A DNA stretch of 37,356 nt from Alphaproteobacteria bacterium. GTDB lineage: Bacteria > Pseudomonadota > Alphaproteobacteria > Rhodospirillales > Magnetovibrionaceae. The translations under genes and the position numbers were made by a program. Shown in pieces: positions 6,581 to 14,039 of this stretch; positions within the stretch are counted from its first letter, which is position 1, and the number at the start of each line of letters is the position of its first letter. The notes below the pieces were generated by a model that ran no database searches, had not been told where the DNA came from, and was given only the letters and a program-made list of their open reading frames with translations. Where the stretch lies: contig JADGBG010000016.1 of the NCBI GenBank assembly GCA_015231605.1, forward strand, positions 1 to 37,356. The letters run 5' to 3'.

Positions 6581-8404
6581 ATGCGACTCTTTCCCTTGCT
6601 TGCTGTCTGGACGTTGACGGTGTTCGTTTCGTTCGCCGCCAGTTCCTATCGCGAGTACAACGGCATGATGGAGTCCGCGCGCATCGAGGCCCGGGCGCAC
6701 TTCAACGAAATCGTCAACATGCGCCATTGGGCGGCGACGTTGGGCGGGCTTTACGCCCCCATCACCCGTCATACCCAGCCCAATCCGTTCCTCGAGGGAC
6801 GCGTCGAGGAACGCGACCTCACCACGCCGATGGGCAAAAAGCTGACCTTGCTCAATCCCGCCTACATCACGCGGCTTTTGTCGACCAACCTGGTGCTCGA
6901 TTACGGGGTGCGCGGACGCCTGATCAGCGCCGACCCCGTGTGGGAGGACAACCGGGCGGACGACTGGGAAGCCGCCGCCATCAAGGACTTTGTCACGCAC
7001 CGGCGCAACGACCTGATCGAAGTGGCCAGGGTGAACAGCACGGAAAACATGCGCTACATCGCGCCGTTGTATCTCCAAAAGCCATGCATGAAATGCCATG
7101 AGGAACAGGGCAAGATCGGCGACTTGCGCGGCGCCATCAGCGTCGCCATCCCCATGGCGCCCCACTATCAGGTTGCCCGTGGGCAGATTGTGTTCCTCGG
7201 TCTGGCCCACGGCGGCATCTGGATCGTGGGGCTGGGCGGCATCTGGTTTTTCGGCGGGCGGCTGGGCGAAACCATCCGCAAGCTGCGCCGCAGCGAAACG
7301 GTTCTCAACGAAGCGCAGAAGATCTCCCACATCGGCAGTTGGACCCTCAACCATCAGACCAGCAAGCTGACGTGGTCGGACGAGATCTTCAACATGTTCG
7401 GCTTCGCCAAGTCCGATTTCGGCGGGCGTTATCAGGATTTTCTCCTGGTGGTTCATCCCGAAGACCGAGACCGGCTTGACCGGGCGTTCTGGGATTCGGT
7501 GAAACGCGACACGCCTTACGATTTCGTTCACCGGATCATCCGCGTGAGCGACGGCCGCGAACGCTATGTCCATGAACGCGGGGAACATGAAACCGGCAAG
7601 GACGGCGTCGTGGCGCGGTCCATCGGTTCCGTCCAGGACATCACCGAACGCGTCCTGGCCGAACAGGAACTGATCCGCGCCAAGGAACAGGCGGAACAGG
7701 CCAACCACGCCAAATCGGAATTCATGGCCAACATGAGCCACGAACTGCGCACGCCGCTCAACGCCGTGATCGGCTATTCGGAAGCGCTCACCAGCGGAAT
7801 CTTCGGGGATTTCGAAAACGACAAGCAGCGTGAATACGTTTCCGACATCCACAAATCCGGCCAGCACTTGTTGGAACTGATCAGCGACATTCTCGACATC
7901 TCGAAGATCGAGGCCCGGCAGGTGGAGCTGTACGAACAGAACCTGGACGTGGCGGACCTGCTTTCCGCCTGCGTCGGGCGCGTGCAGTACATGTTGGACC
8001 AGTCTTCCTTGACGTTGTCGGTGGAACGCCCCGGTCACCTGCCGCACCTGTTCGCCGACGAGCGCCGCGTGGTGCAGGTGATCACCAACCTGTTGGGCAA
8101 CGCCATCAAGTTCACGCCCAGGGGTGGGCGGATCACGCTGTCCGCACGCATCGACGAGGCCGGAGGCTACGCCTTTTGCATCGAGGACACCGGCATCGGC
8201 ATTCCCGAAAACGAGATCGAAAAAGTTCTGCTGCCGTTCGTGCAGATCGGCGACGTCATGACCACGCCCCAACAGGGCACGGGCCTGGGACTGGCGATTT
8301 CCAAGTCCCTGGTGGAACTGCATGGCGGCGCGTTGATACTGGAAAGCAAGGTGGGTGCGGGAACCCGGGTGACGGTCCGCTTCCCGGCGTCAAGGGTCGG
8401 CTGA
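6581..8404 (+). CDS. Hybrid-less histidine kinase with Tll0287-like sensor carrying a heme c motif
   Basis: This is a 607-residue membrane sensor kinase. An N-terminal membrane segment (about 4-21) is followed by a DUF3365/Tll0287-like periplasmic domain (about 25-200) that contains CMKCH at 169-173, a CXXCH covalent heme c motif. A second membrane segment (about 204-226) leads to a PAS domain (about 245-355, ending SVQDITER), a coiled linker, HisKA with phospho-acceptor His387 in [16 protein letters not shown], and an HATPase_c domain with [18 protein letters not shown] and [12 protein letters not shown]. It has no receiver domain and no response regulator next to it. By family, it probably senses redox state or a diatomic gas through heme. 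Its stop is one base from the stop of the convergent peptidase gene. Confidence 0.9.
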   Translation: MRLFPLLAVWTLTVFVSFAASSYREYNGMMESARIEARAHFNEIVNMRHWAATLGGLYAPITRHTQPNPFLEGRVEERDLTTPMGKKLTLLNPAYITRLLSTNLVLDYGVRGRLISADPVWEDNRADDWEAAAIKDFVTHRRNDLIEVARVNSTENMRYIAPLYLQKPCMKCHEEQGKIGDLRGAISVAIPMAPHYQVARGQIVFLGLAHGGIWIVGLGGIWFFGGRLGETIRKLRRSETVLNEAQKISHIGSWTLNHQTSKLTWSDEIFNMFGFAKSDFGGRYQDFLLVVHPEDRDRLDRAFWDSVKRDTPYDFVHRIIRVSDGRERYVHERGEHETGKDGVVARSIGSVQDITERVLAEQELIRAKEQAEQANHAKSEFMANMSHELRTPLNAVIGYSEALTSGIFGDFENDKQREYVSDIHKSGQHLLELISDILDISKIEARQVELYEQNLDVADLLSACVGRVQYMLDQSSLTLSVERPGHLPHLFADERRVVQVITNLLGNAIKFTPRGGRITLSARIDEAGGYAFCIEDTGIGIPENEIEKVLLPFVQIGDVMTTPQQGTGLGLAISKSLVELHGGALILESKVGAGTRVTVRFPASRVG

Positions 8405-8405
8405 T

Positions 8406-9674
8406 TCAGCCCAGCCGCGCGCGGAAGGTTTCGAAATCCTCGACCCGGTCGATGGCGCCCAGTGCCGCCAGGGTCGGCGGACTTTTGAAAATGCGCATGG
8501 CGGCGCGCGAGATGGCGGCTTCATCCACGGCGTCGATCTTGTCCACCGATTCCTGGGTTGGAATGGGACGGCCGAAAATCTTCATCTGCCGCGCCAGCTG
8601 TTCCGCCCGGGACGACGTGCTTTCCAGGCCCATGAAGATCGAGGCCTTGAGCTGCGCCTTGGCGCGATTGAGCTCTTCCGCGCTGACCGGGCCGCCGCCG
8701 GCAATCTTGCCGATTTCCTCGCACACCACGGGGATCAGTTCGCGGACTTCATCTTCGCCGGTGCCGGCGTAGATGGCGAACAGGCCGCTGTCGGAGTAGG
8801 AGCTGAGGAACGAATAGACGCTGTAGACGAGACCACGTTTTTCGCGCACTTCCTGGAACAGGCGCGACGACATGCCGCCGCCGAACAGGGTTGAAAAAAC
8901 CGACGCCGCGTAAAAATCGTCGTCGTGGTAGTTAACCCCTTCGAATCCCAGCAACAGGTGCGCCTGTTCGATGTCGCGCGCCTCGCGCGCCTCGCCGCCG
9001 GCATAGCGGGCGGGTTCGGGCGTGTCGGCGGCGCGGGGCGGTCGGGATGGAAAGTGCCGGCCGGCCAGATCCAGGACCTGATCGTGCGACAGATTCCCCG
9101 CCGCCGCCAGCACCATGGCGTCGGGGCGGTATTGGTCGGTCATGTAGCCAAGGATGTCCGCGCGCGGCATGGCGGAGATGCCGTCATGCGTGCCCAGCAC
9201 CGGGCGGCCCAGCGGTTGGCGCGGATAGCAGGCTTCCTGGAACAGATCGAACACCGCGTCGTCCGGCGTATCGTGGGCCTGATGGATTTCCTGCAGGATG
9301 ACGCTGCGCTCGCGCTCCAACTCTTCCGGGTCGAGAACCGCGTTCTGCACCAGATCCGCCACCATGTCGACGGCCAGACCCAGATCGTTCTTCAACATCT
9401 TGGCGTAGTAGGCGGTGTTTTCGCGGGACGTATAGGCATTGATGTGCCCGCCCACGTCCTCGATTTCCTCGGCGATGCGCTGTGCGCTGCGGGTGCGCGT
9501 GCCCTTGAAGGTCATGTGCTCCAGCATGTGCGAGACGCCGTTCATCTCCGGCGTCTCGAAGCGCGCGCCCGCTTCGATCCAGACCCCCGCCGATACCGTT
9601 TCGACGTGTCGCATTTCGTCCGTGAGGACGATCAGACCGTTGTCCAGCGTGGTGATCCGGATGGAGTCGCTCAC
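8406..9674 (-). CDS. M16 family zinc metallopeptidase (processing-peptidase type)
   Basis: This is a 422-residue member of the M16 (pitrilysin / mitochondrial processing peptidase) family. The inverted zinc motif HXXEH is intact as H49-M-L-E-H53, and the third ligand Glu is at about 129 in SVILQEI, 76 residues on, as in active members. Blocks NGLIVLTDEM, GARFETPEMNGVSHMLEHM and a Gly-rich FGGGMSSRLFQEVREKRGLVYSV in the second half are typical of the MPP-beta-like bacterial proteins. The start overlaps the thrC stop by four bases, so the two form an operon with thrC first. The substrate is unknown; this thrC-M16 pairing is common in alphaproteobacteria. Confidence 0.93.
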   Translation of the reverse strand: MSDSIRITTLDNGLIVLTDEMRHVETVSAGVWIEAGARFETPEMNGVSHMLEHMTFKGTRTRSAQRIAEEIEDVGGHINAYTSRENTAYYAKMLKNDLGLAVDMVADLVQNAVLDPEELERERSVILQEIHQAHDTPDDAVFDLFQEACYPRQPLGRPVLGTHDGISAMPRADILGYMTDQYRPDAMVLAAAGNLSHDQVLDLAGRHFPSRPPRAADTPEPARYAGGEAREARDIEQAHLLLGFEGVNYHDDDFYAASVFSTLFGGGMSSRLFQEVREKRGLVYSVYSFLSSYSDSGLFAIYAGTGEDEVRELIPVVCEEIGKIAGGGPVSAEELNRAKAQLKASIFMGLESTSSRAEQLARQMKIFGRPIPTQESVDKIDAVDEAAISRAAMRIFKSPPTLAALGAIDRVEDFETFRARLG

Positions 9675-11077
9675 AATTTGCCCCGCGCCTGGAGGGTGCG
9701 TTCGATGTAACCCTTCACGGCCTCATAGCTGTTGGGCAGGATCTGGTTGCGTTCCTCTCGCTGGTAGAGGTCGGCCAGGTGCGCGGGCAGTTCCGGATGC
9801 ACTCCGGCGGCGGCCTTGACGGCGTCGGGGAACTTGGCCGGATGCGCGGTGGCGAGGATCACCATCGGGACCGACGTGTCCCAACGCCGCGCCCGCGCCG
9901 CGCCGACGCCGATGGCCGAGTGGGTGTCGAGCAGGTAGCCCGATTCCCTGTAGACGTCGCCGATGATCTTGGCGGTGGCCGCGTCGTCGAAGCGTTCGCC
10001 GTCCACCAAGCCCTTGAGCGTGTCCATGAACGCGGGCGTGACGGCGTAGGAGCCCTTGGCCTTGAAATCGGCCATGGCGGTGTTGAGCGCATCGCTGTCG
10101 CGGTCCAGAAGTTCGAACATGAAGCGTTCGAAGTTGCTCGAAATCTGGATGTCCATCGACGGGCTGGACGTGGCGACCACGCCACGGGCTTCCATGCGGC
10201 CGGATTCGATGAAGCGGATCAGGATGTCGTTGGCGTTGGAGCCGATCACGAACTGGCTCACCGGCAGGCCCATCTTCATGGCGACGAAGCCGGCGAAGAT
10301 GTTGCCGAAGTTGCCGGTGGGGACCGAGAACGCCACCGGCGTGTCCGGCGCGCCGGCCTTAAGTCCGGCCCAGAAGTAATAGACCACCTGGGCCATGATG
10401 CGCGCCCAGTTGATGGAATTCACCGCCGACAGGTGCACCCGGTCGCGGAATTCCGTATCCGCGAACAGGTCCTTCACCGTATTCTGGCAGTCGTCGAAAT
10501 TGCCTTCCAGCGCGATGTTGTGGACGTTGTCCGACAGCACGGTGGTCATCTGGCGACGCTGCACCTCGGACACCAGCCCGTTGGGGTGCATGATGAAAAT
10601 TTCGATGTTGTCGCGGTCGCGGCAGGCTTCGATGGCGGCGGAGCCGGTGTCGCCCGAGGTCGCGCCCGCGATGGTCAGCTTCGCGCTGCGCTTGGTCAGC
10701 ACATGGTCGAACATGCGGCCCAGGAACTGCAACGCGACGTCCTTGAATGCGAGCGTCGGACCGTGGAACAGCTCCAGCACGTATTCATTTTCGCCCAGCT
10801 TGACCAGCGGCGCGACTTCGTCGGTGTCGAAGCACGAATAGGCGCCGTCGACGATGGCCTTGAGGTCTTCGAGATCGACCGCACCCTCGACGAACGGGGC
10901 CATGACCTTGACGGCCAGGTCGCGGTACGAAAGCGTTTTCATCGCCGTAAGATCGGCGGCGCCGAAGTGCGGCCAGGTCTCGGGCAGGTACAGCCCGCCG
11001 TCGCGGGCCAGACCCGTCAACAGGACGTCATCGAAGGAAAGTGTGGGGGCCTTGCCCCGGGTGCTGATGTACTTCAC
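9671..11077 (-). CDS. thrC: Threonine synthase
   Basis: This is a 468-residue PLP enzyme that converts O-phosphohomoserine to threonine. The GTG at 11077 is chosen because the product then begins VKYISTRGKAPTLSFDDVLL, matching the usual (M)KYISTRG start; a further 22 codons upstream are open but have no family similarity. Diagnostic blocks are FHGPTLAFKDVALQFLG (the PLP Lys lies in LAFKD), ATSGDTGSAAIEA for phosphate binding, and PTGNFGNIFAG. Length and N-terminal layout fit the long (class II, yeast/E. coli-like) threonine synthases. It is coupled to the M16 peptidase gene and divergent from the LrgA-like gene. Confidence 0.96.
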   Translation of the reverse strand: MKYISTRGKAPTLSFDDVLLTGLARDGGLYLPETWPHFGAADLTAMKTLSYRDLAVKVMAPFVEGAVDLEDLKAIVDGAYSCFDTDEVAPLVKLGENEYVLELFHGPTLAFKDVALQFLGRMFDHVLTKRSAKLTIAGATSGDTGSAAIEACRDRDNIEIFIMHPNGLVSEVQRRQMTTVLSDNVHNIALEGNFDDCQNTVKDLFADTEFRDRVHLSAVNSINWARIMAQVVYYFWAGLKAGAPDTPVAFSVPTGNFGNIFAGFVAMKMGLPVSQFVIGSNANDILIRFIESGRMEARGVVATSSPSMDIQISSNFERFMFELLDRDSDALNTAMADFKAKGSYAVTPAFMDTLKGLVDGERFDDAATAKIIGDVYRESGYLLDTHSAIGVGAARARRWDTSVPMVILATAHPAKFPDAVKAAAGVHPELPAHLADLYQREERNQILPNSYEAVKGYIERTLQARGKL

Positions 11078-11175
11078 GGCTCGGATCCACCGAAAATTCA
11101 AAAAAACGCTCCCCTTCTTAGAGGGGGGCGGCCAAAATGGCAATCGCGAAGCGCAGCGTTTTCGAGGATTCTCCC

Positions 11176-11541
11176 ATGTCTTTGGGCTTCATCACCGTGT
11201 TGTTGGTGTTTCAGTTGTTGGGCGAGGCCGTGTCCCGGGGCTTCGGACTGCCCCTGCCGGGGCCGGTCGTGGGCATGGCGTTGCTGTTTCTGGGGCTGAT
11301 GGTCAGGGGCGGGTTGCCCGACGGCCTGCGCGACACGGCGGGGGGGATCCTCAAGCACCTAGCCTTGTTGTTCGTCCCGGCGGGCGTGGGGGTGGTGATG
11401 CACGTTCATCTGTTGGAACGGGAATGGCCCGCCATCGCCACCGCCCTGGTGGCCAGCACCGCCGCCACCATTCTGGCGACCGGGTTGGCGATGGCCGCGC
11501 TGGACCGCGCCGGAAAGCGGGGGGGCGCCGGCGATGTCTGA
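11176..11541 (+). CDS. CidA/LrgA family membrane protein
   Basis: This is a 121-residue, four-helix membrane protein of the CidA/LrgA holin-like family. It is recognised by the FQLLGEAVSR helix, the LPLPGPVVGMALLFLGL loop and a LFVPAGVGVVMH block. ATG at 11176 is preferred because GAGGA lies seven bases upstream; an in-frame ATG at 11137 with GAGGGGGG upstream is possible and would add 13 residues. It overlaps the LrgB-like gene by eight bases, so the pair is translated together. In other bacteria such pairs act in cell lysis control or in transport of small carboxylates such as pyruvate. Which applies here cannot be told. Confidence 0.88.
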   Translation: MSLGFITVLLVFQLLGEAVSRGFGLPLPGPVVGMALLFLGLMVRGGLPDGLRDTAGGILKHLALLFVPAGVGVVMHVHLLEREWPAIATALVASTAATILATGLAMAALDRAGKRGGAGDV

Positions 11542-12253
11542 CGGGTTCACCGAGATCTGGGCATATTTGTCGGCGACGCCTCTGTTGGGGCTGACCGCGA
11601 CCCTGATCGCCTATCAGGGGGGACTGTGGCTTTATAACAGGACCAACCGGTTCGCGCTGTTCAATCCGGTGTTGGTGGCGATCGTGGCGTTGATCGCCTT
11701 TCTCAAGGTTTCGGGGATGAACTACGAGGCCTATTTCGACGGCGCGCAGTTTATTCATTTCATGCTGGGCCCGGCCACCGTGGCGCTGGCCGTGCCGCTT
11801 TACCAGCAATTGGAACGGGTGCGCCGCTCGGCCCTCGCCATCCTGGTTTCGGTCGTCGTGGGTTCGGTGACGGCGGTGGTCACCGCGGTCGGCGCGGCGT
11901 GGATGATGGGAGCGTCGAAGACGGCCATGCTGTCCATCGCGCCCAAGTCCGTGACCACGCCCATCGCCATGGGCATTTCCGAGATCACCGGCGGCGCGCC
12001 GTCGTTGACGGCGGTGTTGGTGATCCTCACCGGAATTCTCGGCGCGGTGGGGGGCGCGTGGCTGTTGGACGCGTTCGGCGTGAAGGACGAGCGGGCGCGC
12101 GGCCTCGCCATGGGCGCGGCGTGCCACGGCATCGGCACCGCGCGCGCGTTCCAGATGGGCGAGGTGGCCGGAGCCTTTTCCGGGCTGGCCATGGGGCTCA
12201 ACGGCCTCGCCACGGCGGTGCTGCTTCCGGTGCTGCTGCACCTGTTCTTTTAG
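11534..12253 (+). CDS. lrgB: LrgB family membrane protein
   Basis: This is a 239-residue protein with about seven membrane helices, partner of the upstream CidA/LrgA-like protein. Family blocks are FNPVLVAI near the N terminus, FMLGPATVALAVPLYQQ, SIAPKSVTTPIAMGISE, and GAACHGIGTARAFQMGEVAGAFSGLAMGLNG. All are well conserved and the length is typical. The TAG stop at 12251-12253 overlaps the stop of the leftward decayed receiver-PAS gene, and no terminator is visible between them. Possible roles are the anti-holin function proposed in Staphylococcus, or pyruvate/glycolate-type transport as for PflA/PlgG relatives. Confidence 0.92.
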   Translation: MSDGFTEIWAYLSATPLLGLTATLIAYQGGLWLYNRTNRFALFNPVLVAIVALIAFLKVSGMNYEAYFDGAQFIHFMLGPATVALAVPLYQQLERVRRSALAILVSVVVGSVTAVVTAVGAAWMMGASKTAMLSIAPKSVTTPIAMGISEITGGAPSLTAVLVILTGILGAVGGAWLLDAFGVKDERARGLAMGAACHGIGTARAFQMGEVAGAFSGLAMGLNGLATAVLLPVLLHLFF

Positions 12254-13232
12254 CCTTTTTTGATGTCTTCGTAGAACCGGAAGACGCCCTTGCCCGCTTC
12301 CTTGCGTGCGCTGATGTCGGAAAGGGTGATGACGACGCCGTCTTCCATTTTCACGCCGGTGATTACGTAGCCAACCGCGCATACCTCTTTCGTTGTAGAA
12401 CTGCTCAATATCGAAGGAAGCACCGCTTTCAACGGTGTGGGCGGCGCGCTCCAGAACCCGTTGGTCCACCATGTGCGGCATTTCGTAGCGGAATAGCCGT
12501 CCCAGCAAGTCTCGCCGGCTACGGCCAAGAATTTCCTCGGCGCGGCGGTTCACGTGAGAAAAGCTAAAATCGCCGATCTTGCCATAAATGTTGCGGATGG
12601 CGCGAAGGACCAAAAAACCATCCAGGGAGATGTTGAGGATTCCGTCCACCAGTTCCTTGCCGCGCTCGGCTTGCTGTAAGGTGTATTTTTCAATGGAGAT
12701 GTCGGTGCCGGTCCCGCGGTAGCCGAGAAACGCCCCGTTCGTGTCGAAAAAGGGTCGGCCATTGATCCGGGCCCATTTCCCAAAACCAGTCCGCGCCCGC
12801 CTCTGCATAATCTTCGAAGCGTTGTTCCTTGAGGCGCAACTCCATCTCCATGCGGTTGCGTTCAACCGCGTAGCGGATGACGTGGCGCAGCAGATTGCCG
12901 TCGAAACTGCCCTTGATGAGAAAGTCCTGGCAGCCGCGGCGGAGGGCTTCCTTGGCCGTGTGCGTTTGCGCCGAAGCGGTCATGACCACCACGGCAGTGT
13001 TCGGGGCTTTCGCCCGCGCTTTGTCCAGGGTGTCCATGTCGGAAGAATCCGGCAGCATCAGATCCAAAAGAACGAGATCGAAAACGTGCTGGTCGAGCTG
13101 ATCCATGGCTTCGGCCAAGGTGGCGGCAACCGTGACGTCGTAGGTTTCGGTGGTGCCTTCCGCGAGAAGGCCTAGGACGAATTTTGCGCTGATACGGCTA
13201 TCTTCGACCAAAAGAATCTTGATGGAAATCAT
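12250..13232 (-). pseudogene. Receiver-PAS response regulator, frameshifted and internally deleted
   Basis: The gene starts at 13232 with an intact receiver domain (acidic pair Glu10/Asp11, phospho-acceptor Asp57 in LVLLDLMLPD, a Lys in DFLIKGS). A PAS domain follows that begins EDYAEAGADWFWE. Near 12768-12780 the frame breaks. The sequence resumes in another frame at WARINGRPFFDTNGAFLGYRGTGT, with roughly 60 residues of the PAS core missing, judging by the related PAS in the kinase at 14040. The second PAS (SLDGFLVLRAI to FDIEQFYNER) then breaks again near 12350-12370. The gene ends in the third frame with MEDGVVITLSDISARKEA and a short tail to TAA. Three frames and a large deletion mean the product beyond the receiver is lost. 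A receiver-only product might survive. Confidence 0.8.
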
Positions 13233-13386
13233 GGGTCAACTTTCTACCATTTCCTCATGCCCGGTCATGAGTTGAGGGCATTTTTTGTTGTCTCCAATCT
13301 TAGCATTGAATGGAGGGGGTGCCTCATAAAAGTCGATGGTTATTCGAGCTTCTTGCGATTGCTACATTTTGCGACAGGAGTCTATT

Positions 13387-13413
13387 TTGTTTCACGCATA
13401 GAGCGCGTATAAT
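13387..13413 (+). promoter_or_regulatory. Candidate sigma-70 promoter for the secreted Gly/Tyr-rich gene
   Basis: A perfect TATAAT at 13408-13413 has a weaker -35 (TTGTTT at 13387-13392, 15-base spacer, or TTTGTT at 13386). It lies about 70 bases before the ATG of the sulfur-globule-like gene. The region is AT-rich compared with its surroundings. Confidence 0.45.
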
Positions 13414-13480
13414 CGACTGTCAGATCCAAACGGAGTGCCGTGCGCATGGGTGCGCACGGTCCCACAGAGGGAGGCACAGC

Positions 13481-13837
13481 ATGAAGAAAATCAATGTTTT
13501 CCTGGCTTCTGTCGTCTTCGCGGTTTTCGCGTGGATGAGCATTCCGACGGGGGCGCAGGCGTGGAGTTTCATGCCCTGGGATTGGGGCGATGATTGGGGG
13601 GACGGTCCCGGTTGGGGCGGCCCGTGGGGCGGCGGCCCGTGGGGCGGCGGCCCGTGGGGCGGCGGTCCGTGGGGATATGGCCCGGGCTACGGCTATCCCT
13701 ACGGCGGCTACGGCTATCCTTATGGCGGTTGGGGGGGGTACCCCTACGGCGGCGGCTACGGCTATCCCTATGGCGGCTACGCCTATCCTTACGCCCAACC
13801 GGCCGCTCCGGCGCAAACCACCCAGCCCGCCAACTGA
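13481..13837 (+). CDS. Secreted Gly/Tyr/Trp/Pro-rich repeat protein, sulfur-globule-protein-like
   Basis: This is a 118-residue protein. The ATG at 13481 follows AGAGGGAGG and begins a clear Sec signal peptide (MKKINVFLASVVFAVFAWMS, cut after about residue 27, AQA). The mature chain is low-complexity: a WDWGDDWGD block, then four GGPWG units, then PYGGYGYPYGG-type units, ending in an Ala/Pro/Gln tail. It has no Cys. Composition, size and signal peptide resemble the sulfur globule coat proteins of purple sulfur bacteria, which sit around periplasmic sulfur. The dissimilatory-type sat gene elsewhere in the window fits that idea. Other secreted Gly-rich structural proteins look alike, so the name is tentative. 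A promoter and a strong terminator make it a single-gene unit, perhaps highly expressed. Confidence 0.75.
   Translation: MKKINVFLASVVFAVFAWMSIPTGAQAWSFMPWDWGDDWGDGPGWGGPWGGGPWGGGPWGGGPWGYGPGYGYPYGGYGYPYGGWGGYPYGGGYGYPYGGYAYPYAQPAAPAQTTQPAN
13616..13675 (+). repeat. 15-bp tandem repeat encoding GGPWG
   Basis: The unit GGCGGCCCGTGGGGC is repeated exactly at 13616-13630, 13631-13645 and 13646-13660, with a fourth, slightly changed copy to 13675. It lies inside the Gly/Tyr-rich gene and adds one GGPWG per unit. Copy number may vary between strains by slippage. Confidence 0.9.
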
Positions 13838-13856
13838 CAAGGCTGGACGATCCGCG

Positions 13857-13885
13857 AAACCCCGCTCCATCGGAGCGGGGTTTTT
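13857..13885 (+). terminator. Rho-independent terminator
   Basis: A 12-bp perfect stem, AAACCCCGCTCC (13857-13868) and GGAGCGGGGTTT (13872-13883), with a three-base loop and a run of five T. It lies 20 bases after the Gly/Tyr-rich gene. This is the textbook form. Confidence 0.93.
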
Positions 13886-14039
13886 GCGTTTGGCGCGCGT
13901 TACCGGCAAACGATTGCACAAATTGTCAGCCTGTCCTGGGCGGTTTGCCATGCGCGGCGACTGTGATAGTCTCTGGCCTTGTGGCGCTTCAGCGCCAAAT
14001 CTTGGGGGGAGCCGGCTTCGCCGGCGCGTGGATCGTAGC

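Noticed and set aside
8396-8411. Palindrome GGCTGATTCAGCC at the junction of kinase and peptidase stops as a terminator
   Set aside because: It has a one-base centre and no T run, and arises from the two stop codons facing each other.
11351-12865. 504-codon leftward frame read as a single protein
   Set aside because: Its first third is the real PAS remnant of the decayed regulator. After about 12365 it is only the shadow of lrgB.
13257-13286. ATGCCC/GGGCAT stem followed by six T as a terminator
   Set aside because: The stem is only 6 bp with a 13-base loop, lies upstream of the leftward regulator gene, and has no rightward gene ending nearby.
13616-13675. Tandem 15-bp units as a CRISPR-like or minisatellite array outside genes
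   Set aside because: The units are in frame, contiguous without spacers, and encode GGPWG within the secreted repeat protein.
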